Part shown: piece after piece, positions 16,255 through 23,731 of the stretch
How positions within the stretch are numbered: position 1 is the first letter of the stretch
Layout of the letters: each line of letters begins with the position of its first letter
Assembly (NCBI RefSeq): GCF_000723885.1
Contig: NZ_CCDG010000024.1
Span: 108,236 to 172,235 of the forward strand
DNA length: 64,000 bases
Origin: Paenibacillus camerounensis
GTDB lineage: Bacteria > Bacillota > Bacilli > Paenibacillales > Paenibacillaceae
Direction: 5' to 3'
Notes under the pieces: generated by a model
The model's input: the letters and a program-made list of their open reading frames with translations, nothing else
Told to the model about the DNA's origin: nothing
Database searches by the model: none
Position numbers and translations under genes: made by a program

Positions 16255-16734
16255 ATGAGGAAAACAGAATGGATCAAAGTACTCTTGGCATTATCGCTAA
16301 TCGGCCATGCGGCAATATTTATTCATCATAAGACTGAAAGTCAGAGACAAGCACTAAGATATGAGCTGTTGAATGCATACATTTACCGCGATTTAGCCCA
16401 ACTGGAAATGACTATTCAATATCAAATGGATAACAACTGGGTAAGCGAACCCCTCGTTCCTCAGAAATTGGATGATGCCATTGATTCCGTTATCCTGCAT
16501 ATGGGAATGGAACAAGACGATGATAAGGAAGCGGTTCTCTGAACATTACATGATTTCTTAAATGCATTCAGAGTCGGCGACGAGATCTTATCGGTTAGCT
16601 TAACGGATGAGCAGCGGGCTGATTACATTGATTTAGGGGAGAAGCTGCGCTTCAGCGGATGGAATTACGGTGTAGGGTACGACACGAAGTGGGAGGTTTT
16701 TGAAGCAAAGGTAGAGGCGCTTGTGGGGGAATAG
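16255..16734 (+). pseudogene. Membrane-anchored small protein interrupted by an in-frame TGA
   Basis: ATG 16255 (GGAGG upstream) opens a 95-codon frame with one membrane helix at residues 7-24, ending at TGA 16540-16542. The same frame stays open after the stop for 63 more codons, reading TLHDFLNAFRVGDEILSVSL and ending EAKVEALVGE at TAG 16732-16734. That extension looks like real protein, so the original gene was about 159 residues and has a nonsense mutation or, less likely, stop readthrough. The family was not recognised. The gene is last in the operon with the 15586 gene and just outside the AT-rich island. Confidence 0.7.
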
Positions 16735-16792
16735 AAACACTCAAAAAATGAAAGGCTTTTGATGAGTGTTTGCTGGGTGGATTCGTTGAAGG

Positions 16793-16831
16793 TTTACTTC
16801 GGTGAACCGTATCATAAGTAGGGGCAAGTTT
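16793..16831 (+). repeat. Island repeat copy R1 (core + right arm)
   Basis: The core CGGTGAACCGTATCATAAGT is followed by the right arm AGGGGCAAG and then TTT. It is the first of six same-orientation copies in 16.8-23.8 kb and marks the start of the AT-rich island, 95 bases upstream of the ParA-like gene. The left arm seen in R3 is absent. Confidence 0.85.
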
Positions 16832-16925
16832 GTGTAGTGAAAAATTCATTAATAGTAGTATAATAGGAATTATAATTTTTTGGAATTATTGTTTAAAATT
16901 TAATATTTGTTTTGGGGGAATAACT

Positions 16926-17960
16926 ATGGCTACTAGTCTATGTTTTTTTAACAATAAAGGTGGTGTTGGTAAAACAACGTTAACCTGCAACATTGCTTCA
17001 TATATAGCTACTGTACATCAAAAAAGGGTTCTTGTTGTAGATACAGATCCTCAATGTAACGCAACCCAATATATCTTGTCATTTGATGAGACAGAAGATC
17101 TTTTTGGGTCTAAGTCAGAGAACACAGTGTTAGATGTAATCCTTCCTCTTGAAGAAGGAAATGCAAATATTAATATTGATGTTGTCCCAGTAAAAAAAGA
17201 ATTCAATAGATTTAATGTTGATTTATTACCTGGTCATCCTAAGATCGCACTTTTTGAAGATAAGTTTAGTAGAGCATGGTTAGATCTTAATAATGACATC
17301 GGTTCATTAAGAACGACAAATTGGTGTTATCAATTAAACTCTTACTTTTCAGATGAATATGACATCATAATATATGATGTAGGTCCAAGTTTAGGCGCAC
17401 TAAATAGAACTATTCTGCTGGGTTGCGATTATTTTGTAAGTCCAATGGGATGTGATACGTTTAGTATTATGGGAATAAACAACATTTCAGATTGGTTAAG
17501 AGATTGGCATGCATTGTACTCAGCAAATTTTAAATTTATAAAGGAAAGAAAGACTGAACTAGTTGAAAAGTATAAAGATGATTTAGTGAACAGTATTGAT
17601 ACTCAATCTAAATTCATTGGATATACTATTCAACAATATATAGTCACTAAAAGTGCGGGTAGTAGAGCAAGACCTACAAAAGCATTTGAAAAAATATTAG
17701 AAAAAATACCAGGTGAAGTATCTGATAATTTAAATACCTTTACACCAGGTAAATTAGATAAGAATAAACTGCGACTAGGTGATGTACCCCATTTATATAG
17801 TTTGGTCCCCCTTTCGCAATCCGCAAACACACCAATATTCCTTTTAGAAAGCAAAGATGGTTTAGTTGGTTCACAATATGCACAATTAAACAATTATAAG
17901 GAAATGATAAAATCAATTACTTATAACCTTCTTGAAAATATAAAGGAGTCAGGTTTATGA
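16926..17960 (+). CDS. ParA/MinD-like ATPase paired with SIR2
   Basis: This 344-residue ParA-superfamily ATPase has the deviant Walker A NKGGVGKTT near residue 11, followed by LVVDTDPQCNAT (switch I region) and IIIYDVGPSLGAL (Walker B). The core fold continues to FVSPMGCDTFSIMGI. ATG 16926 has GGGGGA at a 6-base spacing. Chromosomal ParA needs a ParB and parS; neither is here. Instead the last four bases overlap the start of a SIR2-like gene (ATGA), so the two are translated as a pair. GC is about one third, far below the flanks, which points to acquired DNA. A defence role is inferred: nucleotide-dependent sensing by the ATPase and NAD attack by SIR2. Plasmid-type partition remains an alternative. 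Confidence 0.88.
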   Translation: MATSLCFFNNKGGVGKTTLTCNIASYIATVHQKRVLVVDTDPQCNATQYILSFDETEDLFGSKSENTVLDVILPLEEGNANINIDVVPVKKEFNRFNVDLLPGHPKIALFEDKFSRAWLDLNNDIGSLRTTNWCYQLNSYFSDEYDIIIYDVGPSLGALNRTILLGCDYFVSPMGCDTFSIMGINNISDWLRDWHALYSANFKFIKERKTELVEKYKDDLVNSIDTQSKFIGYTIQQYIVTKSAGSRARPTKAFEKILEKIPGEVSDNLNTFTPGKLDKNKLRLGDVPHLYSLVPLSQSANTPIFLLESKDGLVGSQYAQLNNYKEMIKSITYNLLENIKESGL

Positions 17961-18856
17961 GTACAGATATAGAAGTTACCGAACTCGTAGTAGAAAAGGA
18001 AATAATAAGATGGCCGTCATCACTTGTAACCGAATTGGCAGAACGGCGATGTATTATTGTTCTAGGTTCAGGAGTATCAGCATCATCCAAAAGCAATGGT
18101 GGGAAAAGCCCAAAAGATTGGGATGGATTTTTACGAGAAGGTATTAAAAGAATGAACAATGAGGATGCGAAAGTTGTAGCAACCGAATTCTGTAACAAGA
18201 AAAACTATCTAGATGCCGCTCAGATAATGAAAGATCATATTAATCCTGGTGATTATGATGATTTCTTTCAAGAGGAATTTAACCCTAGGGATGTTTATCT
18301 ACCTTCTGAAATACATAAAACAATCATGCTTATGGATCCTAAAATAGTCGTTACAACAAATTATGACAAAATCTATGATAATTTATGTATGCAACAACCT
18401 TCATACAATGTTTTAAAATATTATGATAATAATATCATAGATGATATTCGATCTAGAAAAAGGTTGATCCTAAAAGCACACGGATGTGTTAGTAACACTA
18501 AACGAACAATACTAAGTAGAGGAGATTACTTTGAGGCTAGAGATAAGTATGCATCATTTTATCGAGTTTTAGATTCATTGTTCTTAGTTAATACCCTTCT
18601 TTTTATTGGGAGCGGATTATCGGATCCTGACATTAACATATTATTAGAAAATGCTAATATTACTGCAAAGTGTAGTAGACCGCATTATATTGTTTCTGGT
18701 GATAACTATAATTCTTCAATAAAAAAAGCAATAAAATCAACTTATAATTTAGAATTTTTAGAGTACCCTGCAGGGCAATATGAATTAATTCCAGAAGCAT
18801 TAAATGATCTATTAAGCTTAGTATTAGAACACCGACGTGAAAATGGATTACAATAA
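17957..18856 (+). CDS. SIR2-like (putative NADase) domain protein
   Basis: This 299-residue protein carries SIR2-family NAD-binding motifs: GSGVSASS near residue 35 (GAGxS position), VVTTNYDKIYDN near 135 (TQNxD position), KAHGC with the catalytic-type histidine near 175, and FIGSGLSDPDIN near 217. This is the SIR2_2-type domain common in anti-phage systems (Thoeris ThsA, DSR, SIR2-HerA, SIR2-APAZ), where it depletes NAD+. It lacks the zinc module of protein deacetylases. It overlaps the ParA-like gene by four bases, sits in AT-rich DNA and ends before a hairpin. Its role as abortive-infection effector is inferred, not shown. Confidence 0.88.
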   Translation: MSTDIEVTELVVEKEIIRWPSSLVTELAERRCIIVLGSGVSASSKSNGGKSPKDWDGFLREGIKRMNNEDAKVVATEFCNKKNYLDAAQIMKDHINPGDYDDFFQEEFNPRDVYLPSEIHKTIMLMDPKIVVTTNYDKIYDNLCMQQPSYNVLKYYDNNIIDDIRSRKRLILKAHGCVSNTKRTILSRGDYFEARDKYASFYRVLDSLFLVNTLLFIGSGLSDPDINILLENANITAKCSRPHYIVSGDNYNSSIKKAIKSTYNLEFLEYPAGQYELIPEALNDLLSLVLEHRRENGLQ

Positions 18857-18902
18857 TAATATGGTGATCCTCATTCATTTAAACGCGGCATATACGCTTG
18901 AA

Positions 18903-18937
18903 CTTTAAGTCTTTGACTTAAGGATTTTATTTTTTGA
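18903..18937 (+). terminator. Putative terminator after the ParA-SIR2 pair
   Basis: The inverted arms CTTTAAGTC and GACTTAAG have a three-base loop, and an ATTTTATTTTTT tract follows. The stem is short and A/T-rich, but the tract is convincing. Confidence 0.65.
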
Positions 18938-18982
18938 GGGGAATGCATTGTCGTTTCAACTAACTGGACTGTTGATTCTATT

Positions 18983-19316
18983 CTATATAGATTGAACTGA
19001 AGAACATGTGGGACTTCCAGGCGGCTATTGTTACTAAAAGGAGTTCTCGAGATAACTTTTGGGGGAATAATCAGGCAACTTTACCTGAAATCCTGCACTG
19101 AATACAACATTTCCCTCAAAAAATCGGCCGAAATCCGAAAGTGTTGTAAGAAATGCAGGATTTCACCTGTTTCAAGCGGCTTTTCCGGATTATTGTTGTA
19201 TTCGTGTAACAATCCTCCCGAACAGGTAACTATCTATGAATCAAAGTTGTACAATGTACAACATTTTGTCCGATAGCGCCTATTAAAGAGTAGATTCTGA
19301 AGTTCAATCTATATAG
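18983..19316. repeat. MITE-like element with 22-bp terminal inverted repeats
   Basis: CTATATAGATTGAACTGAAG at 18983 is the inverse of the end at 19295-19316 (20 of 22 positions match). Between them is no real coding frame, but there is a strong hairpin at 19088-19163 (AAATCCTGCA...TACAACA against TGTTGTA...TGCAGGATTT, with equal 5-base bulges) and a palindrome GTTGTACA-A-TGTACAAC at 19246-19262. The size and structure suit a non-autonomous mobile element. No clean target duplication is visible, though TTCTA lies near both ends. Confidence 0.6.
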
Positions 19317-19410
19317 TTCTAAATAACAATTGTATTAACTTTTTGAAAATTGGTGAAACATTAATAAATTAAAGATTTTCTTATATACATATAAGATACG
19401 AAAGTTTATT

Positions 19411-19638
19411 AAGCGACAGAGGGGCTATCCGCACAAAGGAAAACTCCTAGCCATTGCCTGTTTCTTCGAACTGTCCATGCCCAAGTGGGATTCCAGTGCG
19501 GAGGCATAGATCGTAAACTTCAAAAGGTTCTCCAATCACATGACCACCTTCCATTTCATTATTGAAACAGACAGCGTGGATTGTTTGTTAGAAGAGTGGG
19601 AAACGAAACGTCCGACAATGGAACTTAATGGTTGTTAA
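19411..19638 (+). pseudogene. Decayed gene fragment
   Basis: One frame reads RGYPHKGKLLAIACFFELSM and continues through an in-frame TAG at 19507 into NHMTTFHFIIETDSVDCLLE and a stop at 19636. There is no start codon or ribosome site. The composition looks protein-like on both sides of the stop, so this is probably the remains of a gene; the family was not recognised. The rest of 19317-19907 shows only repeat copy R2. Confidence 0.4.
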
Positions 19639-19755
19639 ATAGTGTACATCGTAAACAATAGGCCTGATGTTGAAGTCGAAGTACCAGCGGTAACGGGAAT
19701 GGGGCTTCCTGCAAATGATTTGAGGGTTTCAACCAAATCGGTTTTAGAATGAAAG

Positions 19756-19796
19756 CTTGCGGTTATAGCTATCGCTCTGAACCGTACCATAAGTAG
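19756..19796 (+). repeat. Island repeat copy R2 (left arm + core)
   Basis: The left arm CTTGCGGTTATAGCTATCGC leads into the core TGAACCGTACCATAAGTAG. The right arm GGGGCAAG is missing and is replaced by TAGTTAGCGG. Confidence 0.8.
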
Positions 19797-19907
19797 TAGT
19801 TAGCGGAATGTTAGAGTCAGGCATGTAATGGGTCTGGCTCTTCTTGATTTATGGAAAGTACATTCATATCAGTGCAAAAAGGTAATTTCCTCCCTATGAT
19901 GACCTCT

Positions 19908-20294
19908 CTACATCCCCATCCTCCAGCACAATTCTTCCAAAACTTCAGTCATCCTCCTCATCACTCTCTTCATATCCTCATCCCTTATCACCTCTAACTC
20001 TTGCCCTTCGCCATTAACAATAAAATTCAACTCACCCACAAATACCACGACCTCAAGCCCAGGATTATAATCTGTATGGATTAGCAGCAATAGATCAATT
20101 AATGATATCTCTGTGCCAAACTCTGCCTTATGCTCATAGATGTATAATGCACGAATCATTGATATGAGGGCTGAATGACAAAGAAAGAATGCAGTTTTAT
20201 ACTGCTTATGATTTTTCATAATATGAGCTAACTTCATGTGATAATGAGCAAGCTCTGTATAGTCGATAATTTTTTCATGCATGTTTCTTCCCAT
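19908..20294 (-). CDS. HEPN-like helical protein
   Basis: This is a 128-residue all-helical protein. The segment from YTELAHYHMKLAHIM to YKTAFFLCHSALISMIRALY has the helix pattern of HEPN proteins (minimal nucleotidyltransferase partners and RNases). RALYIYEH gives an Rx6H motif, the catalytic signature of HEPN RNases (Rx4-6H). ATG 20294 has AGGAGG at an 8-base spacing. It is divergent from an XRE regulator at 20440 within the repeat-bounded island, an arrangement like a toxin and its controller. No nucleotidyltransferase partner was seen. The HEPN assignment rests on pattern only. Confidence 0.6.
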   Translation of the reverse strand: MGRNMHEKIIDYTELAHYHMKLAHIMKNHKQYKTAFFLCHSALISMIRALYIYEHKAEFGTEISLIDLLLLIHTDYNPGLEVVVFVGELNFIVNGEGQELEVIRDEDMKRVMRRMTEVLEELCWRMGM

Positions 20295-20439
20295 AGTAAA
20301 GGCCTCCTATATCGATTTTGGAAAAGTATTACACAATTATAATACCTATAGATATTAATATAAATAATAATATTTATTGTTTGGTGTTTACCTTTATCAA
20401 ACTTGTCTACACTTTTGACATGGAGAGGTGAATACCGTG

Positions 20440-20772
20440 ATGGATAAGGAAATACTGAAGCTCGTCGGAACCCGGATTCGTGCTCTTCGGAAAGAGCGGG
20501 GTTTATCGCAGGAAGCGCTTGGGGAGAAAGGCGGATTTCATTTTTCATATATAGGGCAGATTGAGCGTGGTGAGAAGAACGTTTCTTTATTGAATTTACA
20601 TAAGATAGCGGAATCACTTGAAGTTAATTTAGTTCAGCTGTTTGCGTATCAGAATGAAGAGTTTATGGTTACCTCAGCTGAGAGAGAGATTCAGGATATT
20701 GTAGGAATGCTTCGTGACGCTAATGATGAGAAGATACGCGTGGCGAAAAATGTACTTAAAGAATTATTATGA
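20440..20772 (+). CDS. XRE family helix-turn-helix regulator
   Basis: This is a Cro/CI-type HTH protein of about 110 residues. Residues 8-62 form the DNA-binding domain (IRALRKERGLSQEALGEKGG, then SYIGQIERGEKNVSLLNLHK). The C-terminal 40 residues are helical, ending DEKIRVAKNVLKELL, and may dimerise. ATG 20440 is chosen; GTG 20437 is also possible, with GGAGAGGTG just upstream. It is divergent from the HEPN-like gene and probably represses the shared 145-bp promoter region. It is similar to SinR-like and small phage or restriction-control regulators. A perfect terminator follows it. Confidence 0.88.
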   Translation: MDKEILKLVGTRIRALRKERGLSQEALGEKGGFHFSYIGQIERGEKNVSLLNLHKIAESLEVNLVQLFAYQNEEFMVTSAEREIQDIVGMLRDANDEKIRVAKNVLKELL

Positions 20773-20808
20773 GATACGTCCTTCAGAACAAATGAGGTCA
20801 TTAAAAAC

Positions 20809-20838
20809 AAACGCACAAGCCAGTGGCTTGTGCGTTTT
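20809..20838 (+). terminator. Terminator after the XRE gene
   Basis: AAACGCACAAGCC and GGCTTGTGCGTTT form a perfect 13-bp stem with a three-base loop, followed by T. The symmetric A/T edges allow it to act on both strands. Confidence 0.85.
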
Positions 20839-20924
20839 GCTGTAGCTTAAGTATAGTTCTTATTTTATGATTAATGTTGAAATTTGGTTTTCAAATAATT
20901 TTATTAATTTACTAAGGAGCAGTC

Positions 20925-21653
20925 ATGACATCATTTATTGGATTTATAGTAGTTATTTTCGTATTATCCATCTTAACCGGAATGATGCAGGGGACTAAGA
21001 AGAAGAGAAGACGCAGTACTGGCAAGCGGAAATCTACTGTTAAGAAAAGCAATAACAAAAGTGTGAAAACGACTTTTAACCGTTCTTCAACAACGTGCAG
21101 ACCTGACGATGTACTTTTAAGAACATCTTTGGATAAAATTAATGGTGCTGAGTTTGAGCGATTGTTGTTTCTGTACTTCAAAGATCAAGGCTATACTGTT
21201 AAAGAAGTAGGAGTAGGAGGCAAGGATGGTGGTGTAGACTTGGTTATCGTCGATAAACGCGGCGAGAAAACTGCGGTTCAAGCCAAATGTTATGCTGATC
21301 ACAATAAAGTACAGGTTATGACGGTTCGCGAACTGGTAGGTGCCAAAAGAAATCATGACTGCATCCTGTCTCTGCTGGTCACTACGTCCGACCTTACAGC
21401 CGATGCGAGGCGGGAGGCGGAGCAATTCAAGGTTGATTACTGGCATGGTGGTCTTGTCGAGAACAAGCTCCGGTCCTGGGGGAAATGGCAGCCTGTTAAA
21501 GCTAAAACCAAACCGAAAAGGGCCGTTAATTCTACAGTCAAAGATGTAACCTGCGCATGCGGCGCTCCAATGGTTCAGCGTAAAAACAAGGAAGGTGCAG
21601 CATTCTGGGGCTGCAGTAATTATCCGAGCTGCCGTAAGACCAAGGCTATCTAG
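20925..21653 (+). CDS. Membrane-anchored Mrr-type restriction endonuclease with zinc ribbon
   Basis: This 242-residue protein has an N-terminal membrane helix (residues 2-20), then a Lys/Arg-rich basic linker (26-50). An Mrr-type nuclease domain follows (about 65-165): GAEFERLLFLYFKDQGY, then GGKDGGVDLVI and AVQAKCY give the D and QxK catalytic pattern. A topoisomerase-type four-cysteine zinc ribbon (about 205-240: CACGAPM...FWGCSNYPSCRKT) ends it. Mrr-fold enzymes cut modified or foreign DNA. Membrane tethering suggests action at the point of DNA entry, which is inference. It has an AAGGAG site and belongs to the island block closed by repeat R3. Confidence 0.9.
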   Translation: MTSFIGFIVVIFVLSILTGMMQGTKKKRRRSTGKRKSTVKKSNNKSVKTTFNRSSTTCRPDDVLLRTSLDKINGAEFERLLFLYFKDQGYTVKEVGVGGKDGGVDLVIVDKRGEKTAVQAKCYADHNKVQVMTVRELVGAKRNHDCILSLLVTTSDLTADARREAEQFKVDYWHGGLVENKLRSWGKWQPVKAKTKPKRAVNSTVKDVTCACGAPMVQRKNKEGAAFWGCSNYPSCRKTKAI

Positions 21654-21707
21654 GCGTAACAAAATAAATATCTTTGATAAAGAACTTTGTCGCTGTAATT
21701 AGCATGC

Positions 21708-21765
21708 AAAACTTGCCCCTTCTGCTATCGCGGTGAACCGTACCATAAGTAGGGGCAAGGTTTTT
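21708..21765 (+). repeat. Island repeat copy R3 (complete, with both arms)
   Basis: This is the most complete copy: CTTGCCCCT (21712-21720), a conserved middle CTATCGCGGTGAACCGTACC, and AGGGGCAAG (21751-21759), followed by a T-run. The perfect 9-bp outer arms and the inner CGGT-GA-ACCG dyad make a large imperfect hairpin. It could also terminate transcription of the Mrr gene. Confidence 0.9.
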
Positions 21766-21892
21766 GCAAGGTACATTTCAGAGCTATTAAACAGGATAAT
21801 ACAGTTAATAAGTGAAACTTTCTGGCGATAAATGAGCAAGGGAGGTCAATAAGATTATAAAAAAATGCGGAAGTGATCGAGATCGTTTTCTA

Positions 21893-22624
21893 ATGGATTT
21901 AATGAATTTGATGGTACCAATAGAAGGTGGGATCGTTGAATTACGCGATTTTATTAATATGAATAAATGGCTGAGTTCTAATTACACATTATCAAACCCT
22001 GGAAGAGAAAGTGATAGAAAGGTTATTACTTGGACTGAAACGATTGAACCTTTCTATGTAATGAAGTATCCGGTAACACACCAGTTGTATCATTTTGTCG
22101 TGCATCATGAAGAAGAAGTAGATCCGTATACGTATAGTCTGCCAATTACGGAAGTTTCGTGGATGGATTCGCTTGTCTTTTGTAATGAATTGTCCAGAAT
22201 GCTTGGAAGGACGGAATGCTACTCATTCACAAATGAAAGTGAGAACACGATATATAACAAGACAGCAGATGGCTTTCGATTACTGTCAGACGCTGAATGG
22301 CAATATGCGTGCAGAGCGGGGACCAAGGGATATCGATATGAAAGTATCGATAAGATTGCATGGTATCAAGAAAACGCTAATGGATCAGTTCAACAAGTCG
22401 GAAAACTGCTTCCTAATCCATGGGGGCTTTACGATATGATCGGAAACGTTTGGGAGTGGTGCTGGGATTTGTATGATGCTGAACGATATGAGGACTATAG
22501 AGTCTTCCGCGGAGGCAGTTGGGCTGAAGTTGAAAATAATTGTGGATCAACGACTAGAAGGAAAAGTATGCCTGATTTCAAGATAGATGACCTTGGCTTT
22601 AGAATAGCACTTACAAAACAATGA
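21893..22624 (+). CDS. SUMF1/formylglycine-generating-enzyme-like protein
   Basis: This 243-residue FGE-sulfatase-domain protein has the C-type-lectin-like FGE core: MKYPVTHQLYHFVVHH near 60, ITEVSWMDSLVFCNELS near 90, RLLSDAEWQYACRAGT near 135, and GLYDMIGNVWEWCWD near 180, then FRGGSWAE and LGFRIAL. The family includes formylglycine-generating enzymes and many non-catalytic binding or signalling domains; the reactive cysteine pair of true FGE is not clearly present. ATG 21893 lacks a ribosome site. A good GGGAGGTC at about 21840-21847 points instead at an in-frame ATT or ATA (21854/21857), so the N-terminus may be 12-13 residues longer. It is a single-gene unit between repeats R3 and R4. 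Confidence 0.85.
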   Translation: MDLMNLMVPIEGGIVELRDFINMNKWLSSNYTLSNPGRESDRKVITWTETIEPFYVMKYPVTHQLYHFVVHHEEEVDPYTYSLPITEVSWMDSLVFCNELSRMLGRTECYSFTNESENTIYNKTADGFRLLSDAEWQYACRAGTKGYRYESIDKIAWYQENANGSVQQVGKLLPNPWGLYDMIGNVWEWCWDLYDAERYEDYRVFRGGSWAEVENNCGSTTRRKSMPDFKIDDLGFRIALTKQ

Positions 22625-22780
22625 GAATACGCATTTACCTGTCTTCAATTATCGCCGCTAGAGTGGGTGAATACCTTAACAGTGAGTTACCTAAAGAGAT
22701 TTTATTACTTGGGCGGAGAAGCTATGCCTTTATGATTTCTTCGAATATAACTTCTATTCCCGTTGCTTTACCACAGAATT

Positions 22781-22817
22781 GCTCTGAACCGTATCATAAG
22801 TAGCGGCAAGTTTTTTT
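22781..22817 (+). repeat. Island repeat copy R4 (core + right arm)
   Basis: GCTCTGAACCGTATCATAAG is followed by TAGCGGCAAG and seven T. It has the core and right arm, and the T-run makes it terminator-like for the upstream gene. Confidence 0.85.
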
Positions 22818-22839
22818 GTGCTATTGAATGATCCATTGA

Positions 22840-22871
22840 TACAGCCATCGCGGTGAACCGTACCTTAAATA
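22840..22871 (+). repeat. Island repeat copy R5 (left part + diverged core)
   Basis: TACAGCCATCGCGGTGAACC matches R6 exactly, but the right part has drifted to TTAAATAACG. It lies only 60 bases after R4 and 35 bases before the creatininase-family start, with no gene between R4 and R5. Confidence 0.8.
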
Positions 22872-22905
22872 ACGTTAGCACAGGTCAACATAGAAGGAGA
22901 TAAAA

Positions 22906-23652
22906 ATGTTAAATTATACGAATACTACCACGGAATTATCAGTTAGCGGTATAGACACTGTGGTCATTTCTGTTGGGGCCACAGAGCAATTCGGGCCTTA
23001 TTTACCAATGCATATTGACACTTTGATTGCTGAGCTCTACGCCAATGAGTACGGTAAAGCACTTAATGCATACGTATTGCCTGCCTTACCCTTCAATACC
23101 TCGGAAGAACATGCAGATTTCAAAGGAACCGTTACTGTTAGTCCTAATATTTTGACTGCTATGCTTGAAGATATAATATTGGGTTTAAGAAGACAAGGTT
23201 TTAAGAAATACCTCCTATGTTCAGGGCATGGTGGAGCATATTGGTATAACGCGTTTATTAAACAAATGAATTATAAATATCCAGATATCATTGTTATATA
23301 CCCCGGGTATAACAGTTCGTGGGAAAATGCAGTGAAAGCAGCAGGACTAGATGGACGAAATGAATTGCATGGCGGGTTAACTGGTGTTTGTACGGCAATG
23401 TGGTTATGTCCTGAGCTTGTAAAGTTAGAAGCAATGGGATCTGAAATACCGGAAGAAAACAAGAGATATTCCGATTATATTGGCTGGGACAAACTCACAG
23501 AGGATGGTAACTGGGGGTCTTTTATCAAAGGACAATACAGTGATGAAGAACTTGCTGAAAAAGGAAAGACCTTATGGATGACACTGATAAAAGGCCAATG
23601 TGATGGATTAAAAGAATATCTCGAAGAAGCGTATCGGAGGAAACTTGGATAA
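22906..23652 (+). CDS. Creatininase family amidohydrolase
   Basis: This 248-residue protein has the creatininase fold, a metal-dependent amide hydrolase family that includes MftE and FAPy deformylase. Family motifs are seen: VGATEQFGPYLPMHIDT near residue 25 (usually STEQHGPHLP-x-TD), LCSGHGGAYWYN near 105 (usually NGHGGN), and ELHGGLTGVCTAMW near 150 (usually GE.ETS). Several usual metal-ligand positions are changed (His to Phe in EQFGP, Asn to Ser before HGG), so the activity is doubtful or altered. AGAAGGAGA precedes the ATG. It is the last gene unit of the AT-rich island, bounded by R5 and R6. Confidence 0.85.
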   Translation: MLNYTNTTTELSVSGIDTVVISVGATEQFGPYLPMHIDTLIAELYANEYGKALNAYVLPALPFNTSEEHADFKGTVTVSPNILTAMLEDIILGLRRQGFKKYLLCSGHGGAYWYNAFIKQMNYKYPDIIVIYPGYNSSWENAVKAAGLDGRNELHGGLTGVCTAMWLCPELVKLEAMGSEIPEENKRYSDYIGWDKLTEDGNWGSFIKGQYSDEELAEKGKTLWMTLIKGQCDGLKEYLEEAYRRKLG

Positions 23653-23731
23653 AATATACACTAACCTATTGGAGAATGATAGTTGTATAAAGCGAGATCA
23701 GAAACAAGGTCATCCGGTAAAGGATGGCCTT

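Noticed and set aside
16926..17960. Plasmid or chromosome partition parA
   Set aside because: No parB, parS or replication genes nearby; the coupling to SIR2 argues for another role, though partition cannot be fully excluded.
22621..22803. 60-codon frame after the FGE-like gene
   Set aside because: No own ribosome site and its end is repeat copy R4; not convincing.
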